In this document: one piece after another, positions 54,060 through 64,000 of the stretch
Position numbering within the stretch: position 1 is the stretch's first letter
Layout of the letters: each line of letters begins with the position of its first letter
From: Halocafeteria seosinensis
Lineage: Eukaryota > Sar > Bigyra > Bicosoecida
Assembly (NCBI GenBank): GCA_001687465.1
Contig: LVLI01000097.1
Coordinates: 60,217-124,216 of the forward strand
DNA: 64,000 nucleotides
Direction of reading: 5' to 3'
Made by a program: the position numbers and the translations under genes
Notes under the pieces: model-generated
Database searches by the model: none
What the model saw: only the letters and a program-made list of their open reading frames with translations
What the model was told of the DNA's origin: nothing

Positions 54060-54546
54060 TGTTTCGTCCCACGAAGTATGCTCGAATGTCAGACATTTGG
54101 CACGAAATCAATTTGCTCGGATGTGTTGTAATAATGATTCTCCCACAATTATTTTCATATTGGTGTCCACTGCCCCGATAATTAACTACACCGGTATACC
54201 CAAATGGTATCTTTCATCGTTTTATCTCATCTGCTTCCAACACCTAATAAGGCGATAGCCTTGACGAATTTTCTTGAGTGGAAGCAGGAGGTATTCTTCA
54301 GGTTCTACCCCGAAACACCACCAGGTACATATATACTTGATGCATAGTTGTCTGCAATCTCGAGAAATCATTGGTGCAGAGGGCATAACACTACATGTAC
54401 GGAATAGGCAGAATCCCGTTGAAACATTTGTGAAGTTGACTCGCCAGAGCTTCCCCCCGAGCTGATTTGGACATGTTTTCAGAGTTGTGTGACTACGGAC
54501 GGTAGCTTGTTGGATTCTCCGTTAAAGACACACCTGGTAGAGCTGG
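54060..54546. other. Intergenic region before the CNNM gene
   Basis: About 0.5 kb, AT-rich, only short overlapping frames. Presumed promoter and 5'UTR of the CNNM gene. Confidence 0.5.
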
Positions 54547-56936
54547 ATGGACATGGACGATAGATGGAATAATGCTCTAAAAATAGTGTCGGAAGGCTGC
54601 CGGCGACAAACTTGGTCGCAGGATGACACTTCCGCAACTTTGGAAGCTTTATGCGGCTCCGTACGAGCATATACAGGCCCCATTGCACGTACGCTAGATA
54701 GCTACGAGCCTAAACCGTATACTCCGCAACATGACCAGTTCTGGATCTACCTGTGCATTTGTGGCGGACTCGTTATAATTGCGGGACTCATGGCAGGACT
54801 AACCTTGGTACGTCTTATTCTTATTTTATACGATGTCCCCAAGCTCTTGATGCTCACGAAGACATTTGGTTTTTACACTCCTTACGCTATGCTACTTACA
54901 GGGATTCGTCTCAGTGGATCCGACCTACTTGAACATCCTTTCGCGCATTGGCACGCCTGCAGAAAGAGCCATGTAAGTCTCATTAACTAAGAATTTGTAC
55001 AACCCATACAAGGAAATCTACCGCTAGGTGGTATTAACTGATGCTCCAATTCCGCAGGGCCGAAAAAATTAAACCTTTTGTGAACCGATACCATTTGACA
55101 CTGGTTTCACTGTTACTCGGGAACTCGTTAGTGGTATGTGCCACACACAACAACTGAGAGCCGAGACAGCATATGTGGACGTCTGTGGAAGTTTTTGCAG
55201 AATGAAGGACTACCGGTCTTTATGAGTAAAATTACCAACGAATACGTGGCTATTGTAAGTAACTATTCCTAGGAGTCCCGACGAGGTACTGATTAACATG
55301 CGTTCTATCTTCCCAGATTGTTTCTGTTACTCTAGTGTTACTGTTCGGAGAAATCCTTCCTAGCGCAATATTTACAGGACCGAACCAGCTTCGAATAACT
55401 TCCTCGATGCATTTCATAATGTGGTTTATCCTTGGTGTCTTCTACTTCATAGCAGCTCCTATCGCTTGGCTCCTCGATACAGCACTGGGAAAGAGTCATG
55501 GACTAAAATTTCAGCGAACAGAACTCAAAGAGTTTATTCGGCTCCACAGCGACCCTAATGGGAGTACCGCCCCCGAGGCTATAAATGATGGGTCTCATGG
55601 CCTTGCCCGAGAAGAGAGCGTTCTCCACATTCATGAAGATTTCGAAAGGAAGCAAACTCTGTTGCCCACTTCTACCCAAAACTCCGAAACGCAGCAGCGA
55701 CACGCAAGCAAGGGGTATGCTGAATTTGCCGCCATAGACAACCAAGACAGTAGCATCACTATATCGTCACCCGATAAGGATCGCCAGACCAATGAAAAGG
55801 GCAACGGTAGCATTGATTCGAGCCGTAAAGCAGCGGAACTGCGGCATATCACGGCGTCGGCAGCCTCGTTTCTAGAGGGTACGAGACGAGAAAACCCCGA
55901 AAATGCTATTTCTTCGTCTGGTGGTATGCTAGTGCTACCAACTAAGCAAATTAAGAAACAGCACCGTCCGCGTGAGAATAGCAATCGCTCCCATTATAGC
56001 GAGAAGCTTCAATCTCCTCTGCTTGGGAGACCATCAGTCAAGCATGCAAACACCACAAAGCGCATTTCGTTTCTCACTCGAGTTAGGCGGTTCCTCCAGC
56101 CCTACAAATCCCTGGAAGCGGAATCTTCAGATAGCGAAGATGAGCATATTGAGAGCCACGTTTTATCACCTGCAGAGGTAAAGATTATCACAGGAGTCTT
56201 AGAGTTGAAAGATAAGACTGTGGTATCGCGCATGATACCGATAAAAAACGTCTTCATGCTATCCACGGACGCATGCTTGGATCAGTAAGTACGGTAACGC
56301 GTAGCCGCTTTGTTTTGCTTTTGTGACATTATTCTGCCTCTGCAGAAATCTGATTGGGGAAATAGTAAACTCTACTCGTTCACGAATACCAATCTATGTT
56401 GGCTCTGACAAGAATGCTGTGGTTGGAATAATGTTTGTCAAGCTACTCTTGACTGTTGAGCGGGATGCCAGTCGTACGATTTCACAAGTTCCAATCGGAC
56501 AACCACTTGTGGTGGAGCCCTCAACAACTCTTATAGAGGCATTACGCGCGTTTCAAAACGGCCGCTGCCACATGGCATTGGTTTCCGAGCAAGCAGAATT
56601 GATACGAGAGAGTTTATATAATGGTATTTTGCATGATACAGCACGCGTGCAAGTGCTAGGGATTATAACACTAGAGGACGTTCTAGAAGCAATGCTTCAG
56701 GTAAGATATTAAAATTCCGCTAGACTTTTATAACTAACCCAAAATGATATCGCTGTGACTTGCAGGCCCCCATTGACGATGAAACAGACATCATGGCAAT
56801 AACAGGAGAGCTAGCTTCACCAAGTAAGGACTCTCAAGACAGAAACCTCCAAGCTCAGGATAGCACCTATACAAGAAGAACCGATGACATCGTGATTCAC
56901 CCTGCTGGCTCAAACAAGTTCCGACCACACGAGTAG
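54547..56936 (+). CDS. CNNM/ACDP (CorC-type) metal transporter with CBS pair
   Basis: Model: join(54547..54807, 54902..54972, 55058..55133, 55201..55254, 55317..56284, 56346..56700, 56766..56936), 651 aa. CNNM/Mam3-type proteins carry a DUF21 membrane domain and a CBS pair and handle Mg2+ or related divalent ions. The DUF21 part is spread over exons 1-5: FWIYLCICGGLVIIAGLMAG, then LTLGFVSVDPTYLNIL, SLLLGNSLV, VTLVLLFGEILPSAIFTGPN and IMWFILGVFYFIAAPIAWLL. A long polar linker (~170-420) with an acidic SSDSEDEH stretch follows. Then comes the CBS pair (~425-570: KTVVSRMIPIKNVFML, SRIPIYVG, LGIITLEDVLEAMLQ). The start may be 54547 or 54553. It ends 32 bp from the convergent TypA gene. Exons 2-4 are 54-76 bp, far shorter than usual here. 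Confidence 0.9.
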
Positions 56937-56968
56937 TGCTACCATCACGTGTAGTTTAGCAAGACTGT

Positions 56969-59643
56969 TTATTTCCCTTGTCTCTTAATCACCTTTCTCC
57001 GGGAAGGATCAAGAACCTTCTTTCTCATCCTTATCTTTTGCGGTGTCGCTTCAACTAGGTCATCGTTCTTAATATACGTTATCGCTTCCTCCAGCGAGAA
57101 GAGCTTCGGAGGAGCAAGGCGAATTGCCTCATCCGTACCCGATGCCCTGACATTGGTCAACTTCTTTGCACGCACTGGATTGACATCCAGATCATTTCCT
57201 CGGGTGTGTTCCCCAATTATCATTCCCATATACGTTTGCTCTCCCGGTTTGACGAAAAGAACACCTCTTGCCTCTAAATCTCTCAGTGCATAAGATGTAA
57301 TTTGACCATCGGTATTGCTGACTAAGGATCCCTTCTGGCCGGCATTTAATTCAGGCTGGTACTGAGCATATCGAGAGAATGACCTATTAAACACGCCGGT
57401 CCCTTTTGTATCTGTCTTAAACTCGGATTGAAAGCCGATAAGCCCCCGCGAAGGAGCCTCAAATATAAGACGCGCCTTCCCTTCTTGCGTTATGTAATCC
57501 TTAAGTTCCCCTTTGCGCTGAGCCATTTTCTCGATAATCCCTCCAGCATACTCTGTAAAAGCGAAAAGAGGACTCTTAAACGAAGCTGTGGATCAACCTC
57601 AGGATATCCCAGGTTCTTCATCCCTACCTTCTTCGACATCCAACGTCAGTTCTTCATACGGCTCATATTTTGCGCCGTTCTTGTCCCTTTTAAAAACAAC
57701 CTTGGGTGGGGATATTGAAAGCTGCGACGATAGGATATCCCAGATTATACATAATTCAGCACAAATATTATTGGTAGAAGATCGCTCATACCTCGTAGCC
57801 TTCGCGCCGCATATTTTCGATAAGAATAGCTAGTTGCAGTTCTCCTCTGCCTTGAACCTCAGCGGCGTCGGTCATTCCCTCTTTGTTTTCGTCATCGCGA
57901 ACATCAAAGAATTCTTGTTCACCTTCCATCGCAACATCCCGTTCACCTTGGCTATCTTTGTCCGGATCAGTAATCACCCTTAACGAGACGTTCGATTCGG
58001 CTTCCTTCATTAGACGGCGATGAATCTGAGCCGCGGTCAGGAATTTTCCCTCCTTGCCCGCCAGCGGACTGTCATTTACTCCGAACGACATCGATATAGT
58101 AGGTGGGTCGATGGGATATGCGAAGAGTGGTTGCTCTATCTTAGCAGAGCAAATGGTATCAGTCGGTGAAGCAGAAGGGAAACCTGCTAACTGAATTATA
58201 TCTCCAGCTTCTGCAACATCAAGAGCTGTACGTGTCATCCCTCGTCGTGCGAATATTTTAATCACACTAGCTATCTCTCCCTGAGGTTCTCCAGTCCGGG
58301 ATAAAATTCTCAGCTCGTCACCAACCTTGACTCGTCCTGATGATACCTTACCAGTTACCAGACGACCAACAAACGGTTCTGGCTCGATTGAAGTCACTAG
58401 CATGCGAAAATCACTATCTGGGCCATCAATAAGCATTGGAGGGGAAATGTACTTCTCTAAGCCGTTTAGTATGGCTTTCATATCACCATTCATGGACTCT
58501 GTTATTTCTGACGGATCTTCTACTGCCCAACCATCCTTGGCCGAAGCGTAATAGACGGGAAAGTCTAACTGCTCATCATCAGCGTCGAGACTGTACATAG
58601 AAACTTGTGACATCAAAAACGTTCCCAAGAGACCTTCTGCATAGGCAAATCTTACTTTGCAAATAAATCAAATACTTCGTTTTCAACTTCTCCAATACGA
58701 TGATCAGGTCGATCAGCTGCATCGCCCGACAATGCAAATAGTTGCTGCTCAAATAGGTAGCCGTTATTCGTATAGTTTGGAAACTAACCTTTGTTGAAGA
58801 CAACCACCGGCTTCAAGTTATTCTGGAGTGCTTTCCCCAACACATACTTCGTTTGAGCCATTGGTCCTTCCTGTAATCCAATCACGACAGTGGCAGTAAG
58901 TTCATCAAACGGCCTTTTGAATTGCTAATTGGAAAAGGGATTTACCTGAGCATCCACGATCAAGAGTACACCGTCAACCATGGACAAGACTCGTTCAACC
59001 TCTCCTCCAAAGTCAGCATGCCCAGGCGTGTCTACAATATTGTACAAAATCCCATGTTCCTTATACTCAAAGGACGTCACCTTTGAAAAGATGGTAATTC
59101 CTCGTTCCTGTTCCAAAGCATCCGAATCCATGGCTCTCTGCAAACGCATGGCGACATCTTCGCGTTATAGACATCTTACTGTGGAATTCAAAAAAACTCA
59201 AATTGTCTCACCTCTGCCAGATTCTCGATTCCAGAATTTTTCAATAGTTGATCGACAAGCGTCGTCTTGCCATGATCAACATGGGCAATGACAGCAACGT
59301 TGCGAAGAGGGCGTGTGCATTGCATCGAATGCTTTGGATACTCCATTTTCGAGTGACTCGCAGCTCCGAATGCCATTGTCCCTAAGGCCCCCCTTACAGT
59401 TGGAACTCCCATACCCTGTGATACACCAATTAATGGGGAAATGATCCCATTCCGCCGTAAAATCCCTCTATTAAACGCTTGAGAGCCTCGTAATCCAGGG
59501 CGTATGGCGTGGATTTGTCGAGAAGCAGAGCTCACAAATCGCCTGCATGTGCCCATGGGAGACTTCCCACCGACGCTGCCGAGAGTGCCTAGTCGCCCAG
59601 ACCCTCTGGTCAGCGTGTTTCCGTGCAAAATTGGCCTCATCAT
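56969..59643 (-). CDS. TYPA: TypA/BipA translational GTPase with organelle presequence
   Basis: Model: complement(join(56969..57552, 57628..57721, 57792..58590, 58656..58716, 58789..58870, 58946..59137, 59212..59643)), 747 aa; bacterial BipA is about 607. It is a ribosome-binding GTPase of the EF-G family linked to ribosome assembly and stress. GTPase motifs: AHVDHGKTT (~120-128), [26 protein letters not shown], and NKADRP in place of the usual NKVD. The C-terminal TypA-specific half shows [30 protein letters not shown] and [14 protein letters not shown]. The first ~105 residues are Arg/Gly/Ser-rich with few acids, a likely mitochondrial or plastid presequence. An acidic insertion of ~35 residues ([18 protein letters not shown]) replaces a short loop before [20 protein letters not shown]. 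All seven exons join in phase with conserved text. Confidence 0.94.
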
Positions 59644-60908
59644 GGTCAAATACTGCTGTAATTCATGCTATACACTGCCGCCAGTAGTGTCGCTTCAAGC
59701 TGACAGGGACGTATTGCCCTCGTACTACCAAGATCGATAGCCTACAAGCGAGCAGCATTCACTACTACACATACCGGATTCTGTATCATACCCTAATGGC
59801 TCTTATTCTCTATGTGAATGGCCTCAAAGCATGCATGCTGCATGCATTGAATATATGATTAACTCGACGATTTGTTTGACACGTTGAAGTTAGTAGCCCA
59901 CCGGTGACCGGGCGGCATTTGATTGACGAGGTTGTCGCCAATGAAGACCACGCTTGCGTCTTCGATGGGACTTGGAGGGCTAGTCAGATGGCTTCCTGTG
60001 ACGCTCTCCATTCCGCGGCAACGTTGGTGCCTTCCTCTGTACAGTACCGTAGTCGGAACAGTCTCATAAGAATCCGAACCGGCTCGCTATACAGTACGCT
60101 CCACCCACGGCAGAAATTTACCGCTTGGCCTTCACGTACATTCAACCTCGTTTCGTCTCCCAACTTGGGACGCGTGTAACTCTTGCATCATGCAAGTTTA
60201 TATGGCCCAAAACATGTAGTATTGAAAGGGTGTTAATATTATCATCACACTTTCCGCTCGGTATATTTCGGCTTACGATCATGACCCGCTAACGGGATGA
60301 AACGTTTCGAGTGTATGGAGTATACAGTACATGAGGTAAGAAAATGTCGACAAAGTTGTTTTCCAGAGTGAAGGAGGGATTGATGTCTCGCTTGTTCGGG
60401 GAGTTTGGAGGTATCCCGAGATACGTTTTATCTAAGCCATCGCTGAGGAAGGAATGAATAACTTCCTTAACCAATAAATATACATGTTTCCAGAGCAACA
60501 TAGACAAGATGGGCACACACCAGAAAAGCTTCTGAAGGCGGAAGAAATGTTGAGTACTCGAATTCCCCGAAAATGTCATAATGGATTTAGGTCAAACTTC
60601 GAACTCATCAGTAAATAGTTGTACATCAAAACGCGGTTACTGAGTCTCTCTCTGATTCATCATGCTTCGAAGAATGCTCACTCTTGGATTCCCAAAGGGG
60701 TTCAAATGTCTTGATTCCCAATGGATAGTAGGATTCAGCTTTCTTCATACTGCTTTATTAGCACTAATGTTTTTGTCTGATAACGTAAAGTAGTAGTGTC
60801 GTAAAGAGAAAGAAACTATTGCTGAATGAAGAGATACTGAATGAAAGGAATCCTAGGCTGAGAAAAAAGAATTTCCTTGTCCAGGACGACGACGAATTCA
60901 GTATACAA
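59644..60908. other. Intergenic region before the LRR genes
   Basis: About 1.3 kb with no recognisable gene. Isolated TACAGTAC-type motifs occur at about 60040, 60096 and 60325, like those in the 39-kb repeat cluster. Presumably holds the TypA promoter on the left and that of the first LRR gene on the right. Confidence 0.45.
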
Positions 60909-62351
60909 ATGGAGCATTCAAGGACTATTTCCCCGTGCTTTGAGACATATCTACAGTGGTTTCAACTGCATGTGCAAGAGGGAAGCGACTTGGACGAAGA
61001 GGTATCTTATTGGGAATCTGTGGAGAGTGGGAAGAACAGAGAGGAATTTGAGGAGGAGCAGAACGAGGAAGCCATTCAGTCCCATTCATCCATATCCAGG
61101 CTACTTGCGTGGCCTAGATGTGCAATACGTGTGCAAAGGGTGTACAATGAAGGCCCTCTTCGCTATTACCCGAATTTCAGAGGGAAAGTGTACGTGACGG
61201 CATCAGGAACCTTAGCTTTCCCGAAAGACATGGTCCAAAGAGTCTTGCCATCATACTTGCCTCAGGAACCTCTATCAAAGGAAAGCCTAAGATGGACAGT
61301 TGCGCTGGAATTTCACGATGTATTATTCCCGGAAAGTGATATATTTGCTGCAATTCCGCCTACACTGCTCCACCTAGACATTCGACTTTGTACGAACAAC
61401 GAGATACGAGATCAATCTTTTCGACACTTTTCCAATCTTCTGTCACTGGATATCAGCTTCTGTAGTATAACGACGATTACCAACGCTGCATTTTCTCATC
61501 TTTCTCATTTGACATCCTTAGAGATGATGTGGTGCTGCCAATCGACAATAGATGACGCAGCTTTTTCTCATTTGCCCAGTGTAACGAACCTGAACATCAG
61601 TGCGTGCTTGCAAATGACCGATAATGCATTCCGCCATCTCTCAGCCTTGCGAACCCTGCAAATGAAAGGGAATACTCAGACGACAATTACAGACAACGCT
61701 TTCTCCCATCTCGTCAATCTTCAGTATCTAAACATGAGTCGTTGTAATCAATCGACGATTACAAACAAGGCATTCAGTCATCTTTCGGCGATAAAAGGAC
61801 TGTACATGAGTGCATGTAATCAAACAACCATAGGCAACGAAGCATTTCGTCACTTGGGACACCTACAGGAGCTGAGCCTTAGCACGTGTGATCAGAGTAC
61901 AATCACTGACGCGGGATTTGCTTTCCTTTCAAGGCTAACCTTCCTTGATATTGGGGACAGCGAGCGACTAGGACTTAGCAGCCACGCTTTTCGTGGCTTG
62001 GCCAATTTAGTCTGTCTCGAAATGGGTGGATGTCGGCAAACAACTCTAGACGACAGAGCATTTCAGCACCTAACCAATCTGAGAGTCCTTAAGATGATGC
62101 ATTGTAATCAGACAACTCTATCGGATGATGCTTTCACGTCGCTATCAAAATTGGTTCATCTAAATATGGCGGGCTGCTCCCAGTCAACAATCACCGCAAA
62201 GGCGTTCCGACACCTACCCAGCCTCACGTTCTTGAATGTCCCTTGGTGCAAAGAGAAGATGGGGAATATGTCTGCAACCGATCTTCCTCATCTCAAGACT
62301 CTACGAGATGAGTTTGGACAGTGCAGGTTGAGAATCTCTCAGCTTCCTTAA
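60909..62351 (+). CDS. Leucine-rich-repeat protein, tandem copy 1
   Basis: Single exon, 480 aa from the first ATG (60909); the frame is open further upstream without an ATG. The N-terminal ~140 residues hold conserved YLQWFQLHVQEGSDLDEE and VSYWESVE blocks, shared with copy 2. From about 150 to 465 there are roughly 12 repeats of ~24-25 residues with the pattern L-x2-L-x-M-x2-C-x-Q-[ST]-T-I-[TD]-x2-A-F-x-H-L. Examples are SRCNQSTITNKAFSHL and SACNQTTIGNEAFRHL. The Cys in the position after the beta strand and the Asp-Ala-Phe turn give a cysteine-type LRR close in outline to BspA-like or GALA/F-box-associated LRRs. No signal peptide, membrane segment or clear F-box is visible. LRRs bind proteins; target unknown. 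Confidence 0.8.
   Translation: MEHSRTISPCFETYLQWFQLHVQEGSDLDEEVSYWESVESGKNREEFEEEQNEEAIQSHSSISRLLAWPRCAIRVQRVYNEGPLRYYPNFRGKVYVTASGTLAFPKDMVQRVLPSYLPQEPLSKESLRWTVALEFHDVLFPESDIFAAIPPTLLHLDIRLCTNNEIRDQSFRHFSNLLSLDISFCSITTITNAAFSHLSHLTSLEMMWCCQSTIDDAAFSHLPSVTNLNISACLQMTDNAFRHLSALRTLQMKGNTQTTITDNAFSHLVNLQYLNMSRCNQSTITNKAFSHLSAIKGLYMSACNQTTIGNEAFRHLGHLQELSLSTCDQSTITDAGFAFLSRLTFLDIGDSERLGLSSHAFRGLANLVCLEMGGCRQTTLDDRAFQHLTNLRVLKMMHCNQTTLSDDAFTSLSKLVHLNMAGCSQSTITAKAFRHLPSLTFLNVPWCKEKMGNMSATDLPHLKTLRDEFGQCRLRISQLP
61421..61951 (+). repeat. Near-identical duplicated LRR block, copy 1
   Basis: Aligns without gaps to 63470-64000, constant offset 2049 bp. Scattered differences occur up to about 61603; from about 61604 onward the ~350 bp compared are identical as read. 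Upstream of 61421 the two genes are clearly diverged. Confidence 0.85.
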
Positions 62352-62996
62352 GCGGTCAGTACCCAGACTGCTTTGGTTCGGCATGTATTTCGAAGCAACA
62401 GAGAGAGGAGCAAAAGGCTCCTTTGTCAATGAAGGACTGAATTCTGCGACAGAGCAAAGTCCTTGATCCCTACTGCAGTAACCTCTGACTATTTTCTTCA
62501 TTGAGTGGCCCAGCTGGTCCGCGCGTTTACGTTTCAGATACATGTAGAAGCATTTTTGATAGGGAACCGTAATGCACGTAGTTCTCTGCTAAATAGTGGA
62601 GGTCTTCCATTCATGCTACTCGCACTTCCTCCACCCCACCTATTCACGGTCTTTATTATGTAAGTATGTTGGAAGGATCCGATACAGTACCTGAAATTCC
62701 ACCATGCCGCATCAAAAGTCTACTAGCGCATTATCATAAGGAAATGACATGCAAATGACGCACTCCGCGTGTATTCCATTCATACTATTCACATTCATCC
62801 ATCTCGTTCATCAGCTTAGCTCTTGTTGTGTGTTAAAGACTTCTCCCCCTTCAAGTATTCAGCTCACTCACCAGAAGTTCAAGTCCAGTGGACTCCGATT
62901 GAGTGGAGAGATACTTTCATATATAAATTTCTATTGCTTTGTTCACCTAAGACTCTGTAGCGAAGGGATGGGAAAATTAATGTTCGTTCAATTGAC
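62352..62996. other. Spacer between the two LRR genes
   Basis: About 0.65 kb. Two similar stretches (CATTCATGCTACTCGCACTT at ~62611 and CATTCATACTATTCACATTC at ~62776) suggest a short internal repeat. No gene is called; an 84-codon hydrophobic frame at 62749-63003 overlaps the start of copy 2. Confidence 0.5.
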
Positions 62997-64000
62997 ATGG
63001 TGATGTGGAGTCCATCAAAGAAACGAGTGGAAACTTCTAGGCAGCATCCAAGGGACAGCCTTAAGTGTTTGGACGTATATCTGCGATGGTTTCAACTGCG
63101 TGTTCTACAAGGATTGGATTTGGATGATGTGGTGTCATATTGGGAAGACGTAGAGAGAGGAGGCATCCCAATGGAACGACCAGCAGCCATGCCAGGAATC
63201 CCTAGATTTCTCCCGTGGCCTAAGTGTGCAATACATGCGCGTACCGTTTACAATGATCTATCAAGATGTCCCAATTTTGGAGGGAGGGTCAACTTTGCTA
63301 CTCGGCAGAATAAGTTCCAAACAGTCTTATCATCATTCCTATCCTATCAAGAACGTCAACGACGTCAAGATCCTACATTGCTACAAGACGTATTTGCACA
63401 TTTTCCGTCCCCACTGCTCCACTTGGAAATTGGACTTGGCATGCATCCCCGGATAAACGATGAAGATTTTCGACACTTTTCCAATCTTCTGTCACTGGAT
63501 TTTAGCCAATGGCGTCTAACGACGATTACCAATGCTGCATTTTCTCATCTTTCTCATTTGACATCCTTAAAGATGATGTGGTGCGGTCCATCGACAATAG
63601 ATGACGCAGCTTTTTCTCATTTGCCCAGTGTAACGAACCTGAACATCACTGTGTGCTTGCAAATGACCGATAATGCATTCCGCCATCTCTCAGCCTTGCG
63701 AACCCTGCAAATGAAAGGGAATACTCAGACGACAATTACAGACAACGCTTTCTCCCATCTCGTCAATCTTCAGTATCTAAACATGAGTCGTTGTAATCAA
63801 TCGACGATTACAAACAAGGCATTCAGTCATCTTTCGGCGATAAAAGGACTGTACATGAGTGCATGTAATCAAACAACCATAGGCAACGAAGCATTTCGTC
63901 ACTTGGGACACCTACAGGAGCTGAGCCTTAGCACGTGTGATCAGAGTACAATCACTGACGCGGGATTTGCTTTCCTTTCAAGGCTAACCTTCCTTGATAT
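62997..64000 (+). CDS. Leucine-rich-repeat protein, tandem copy 2, 3' end outside window
   Basis: The frame runs open from the ATG at 62997 to the window edge (334 codons). The N-terminal part is homologous to copy 1 but diverged (YLRWFQLRVLQGLDLDD against YLQWFQLHVQEGSDLDE; VSYWEDVE; FLPWPKCAIHARTVYND). It carries its own residues, for example YQERQRRQDPTLLQDVF. From the FRHFSNLLSLD block onward it is almost the same as copy 1 at DNA level. The start could also be the third codon (ATG at 63003). Same inferred role as copy 1. Confidence 0.8.
   Translation, partial: MVMWSPSKKRVETSRQHPRDSLKCLDVYLRWFQLRVLQGLDLDDVVSYWEDVERGGIPMERPAAMPGIPRFLPWPKCAIHARTVYNDLSRCPNFGGRVNFATRQNKFQTVLSSFLSYQERQRRQDPTLLQDVFAHFPSPLLHLEIGLGMHPRINDEDFRHFSNLLSLDFSQWRLTTITNAAFSHLSHLTSLKMMWCGPSTIDDAAFSHLPSVTNLNITVCLQMTDNAFRHLSALRTLQMKGNTQTTITDNAFSHLVNLQYLNMSRCNQSTITNKAFSHLSAIKGLYMSACNQTTIGNEAFRHLGHLQELSLSTCDQSTITDAGFAFLSRLTFLD
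63470..64000 (+). repeat. Near-identical duplicated LRR block, copy 2
   Basis: Counterpart of 61421-61951; the match continues to the window edge, so the right border is not seen. Confidence 0.85.

Noticed and set aside
58600-58660. A 19-bp intron in TypA (GTAAGA...GCAG)
   Set aside because: It breaks the phase. A longer 65-bp intron ending at TACAG gives the conserved [11 protein letters not shown] join.
1-64000. CRISPR array, bacterial operons or viral genome
   Set aside because: Spliced genes with eukaryote-specific products throughout; no array of short spaced repeats.

Overview
The window is nuclear DNA of a gene-dense, flagellated unicellular eukaryote. Genes are interrupted by short GT-AG introns, mostly 40-110 bp, and neighbouring genes are often only 20-300 bp apart. 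Two genes point to a cilium: IFT70/TTC30 and a tubulin-tyrosine-ligase-like enzyme. A cycloartenol-type oxidosqualene cyclase, a presequence-bearing TypA/BipA GTPase and a plant-like Walker A box in the proteasome ATPase RPT2 suggest an alga or a stramenopile/SAR-type protist rather than an animal or fungus. Exact placement cannot be settled from this sequence alone.

Layout. 0-2.5 kb: 3' part of a VPS35L (retriever) gene. 2.5-5.5 kb: a P-loop gene fragment and two genes for small secreted proteins sharing an apparently undescribed eight-cysteine domain. 6.3-13.5 kb: GTP-type PEP carboxykinase and a 1265-aa TTLL enzyme. 13.5-15.6 kb: gene-poor, with a dispersed repeat. 15.6-18.4 kb: a 921-residue P-loop NTPase of uncertain role. 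19.4-30.2 kb: conserved housekeeping genes (ESF1, RPT2, SCYL1-like pseudokinase, a three-TM protein, NOL12/RRP17).

31-43.4 kb is an accessory island. It holds a cycloartenol synthase gene, an internally deleted cyclase pseudogene, a third short cyclase fragment, two intact ankyrin genes plus a decayed copy, a METTL21/23-like methyltransferase with an apparent frameshift, a decayed retroelement and short repeats. The cyclase-plus-ankyrin block looks to have been duplicated and then broken up.

43.8-59.6 kb: conserved genes again (IFT70, a four-TM protein, a lumenal GT4 glycosyltransferase, a 1109-aa orphan, a CNNM-type transporter, TypA). 60.9-64 kb: two tandem leucine-rich-repeat genes with diverged N-termini but almost identical repeat regions; the second runs off the window.

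All multi-exon models here were joined by hand from GT-AG sites, reading phase and conservation. Those matching well-known families (IFT70, RPT2, TypA, ESF1, cycloartenol synthase) are firm; the orphan models are less so. No tRNA, rRNA or CRISPR array was recognised.
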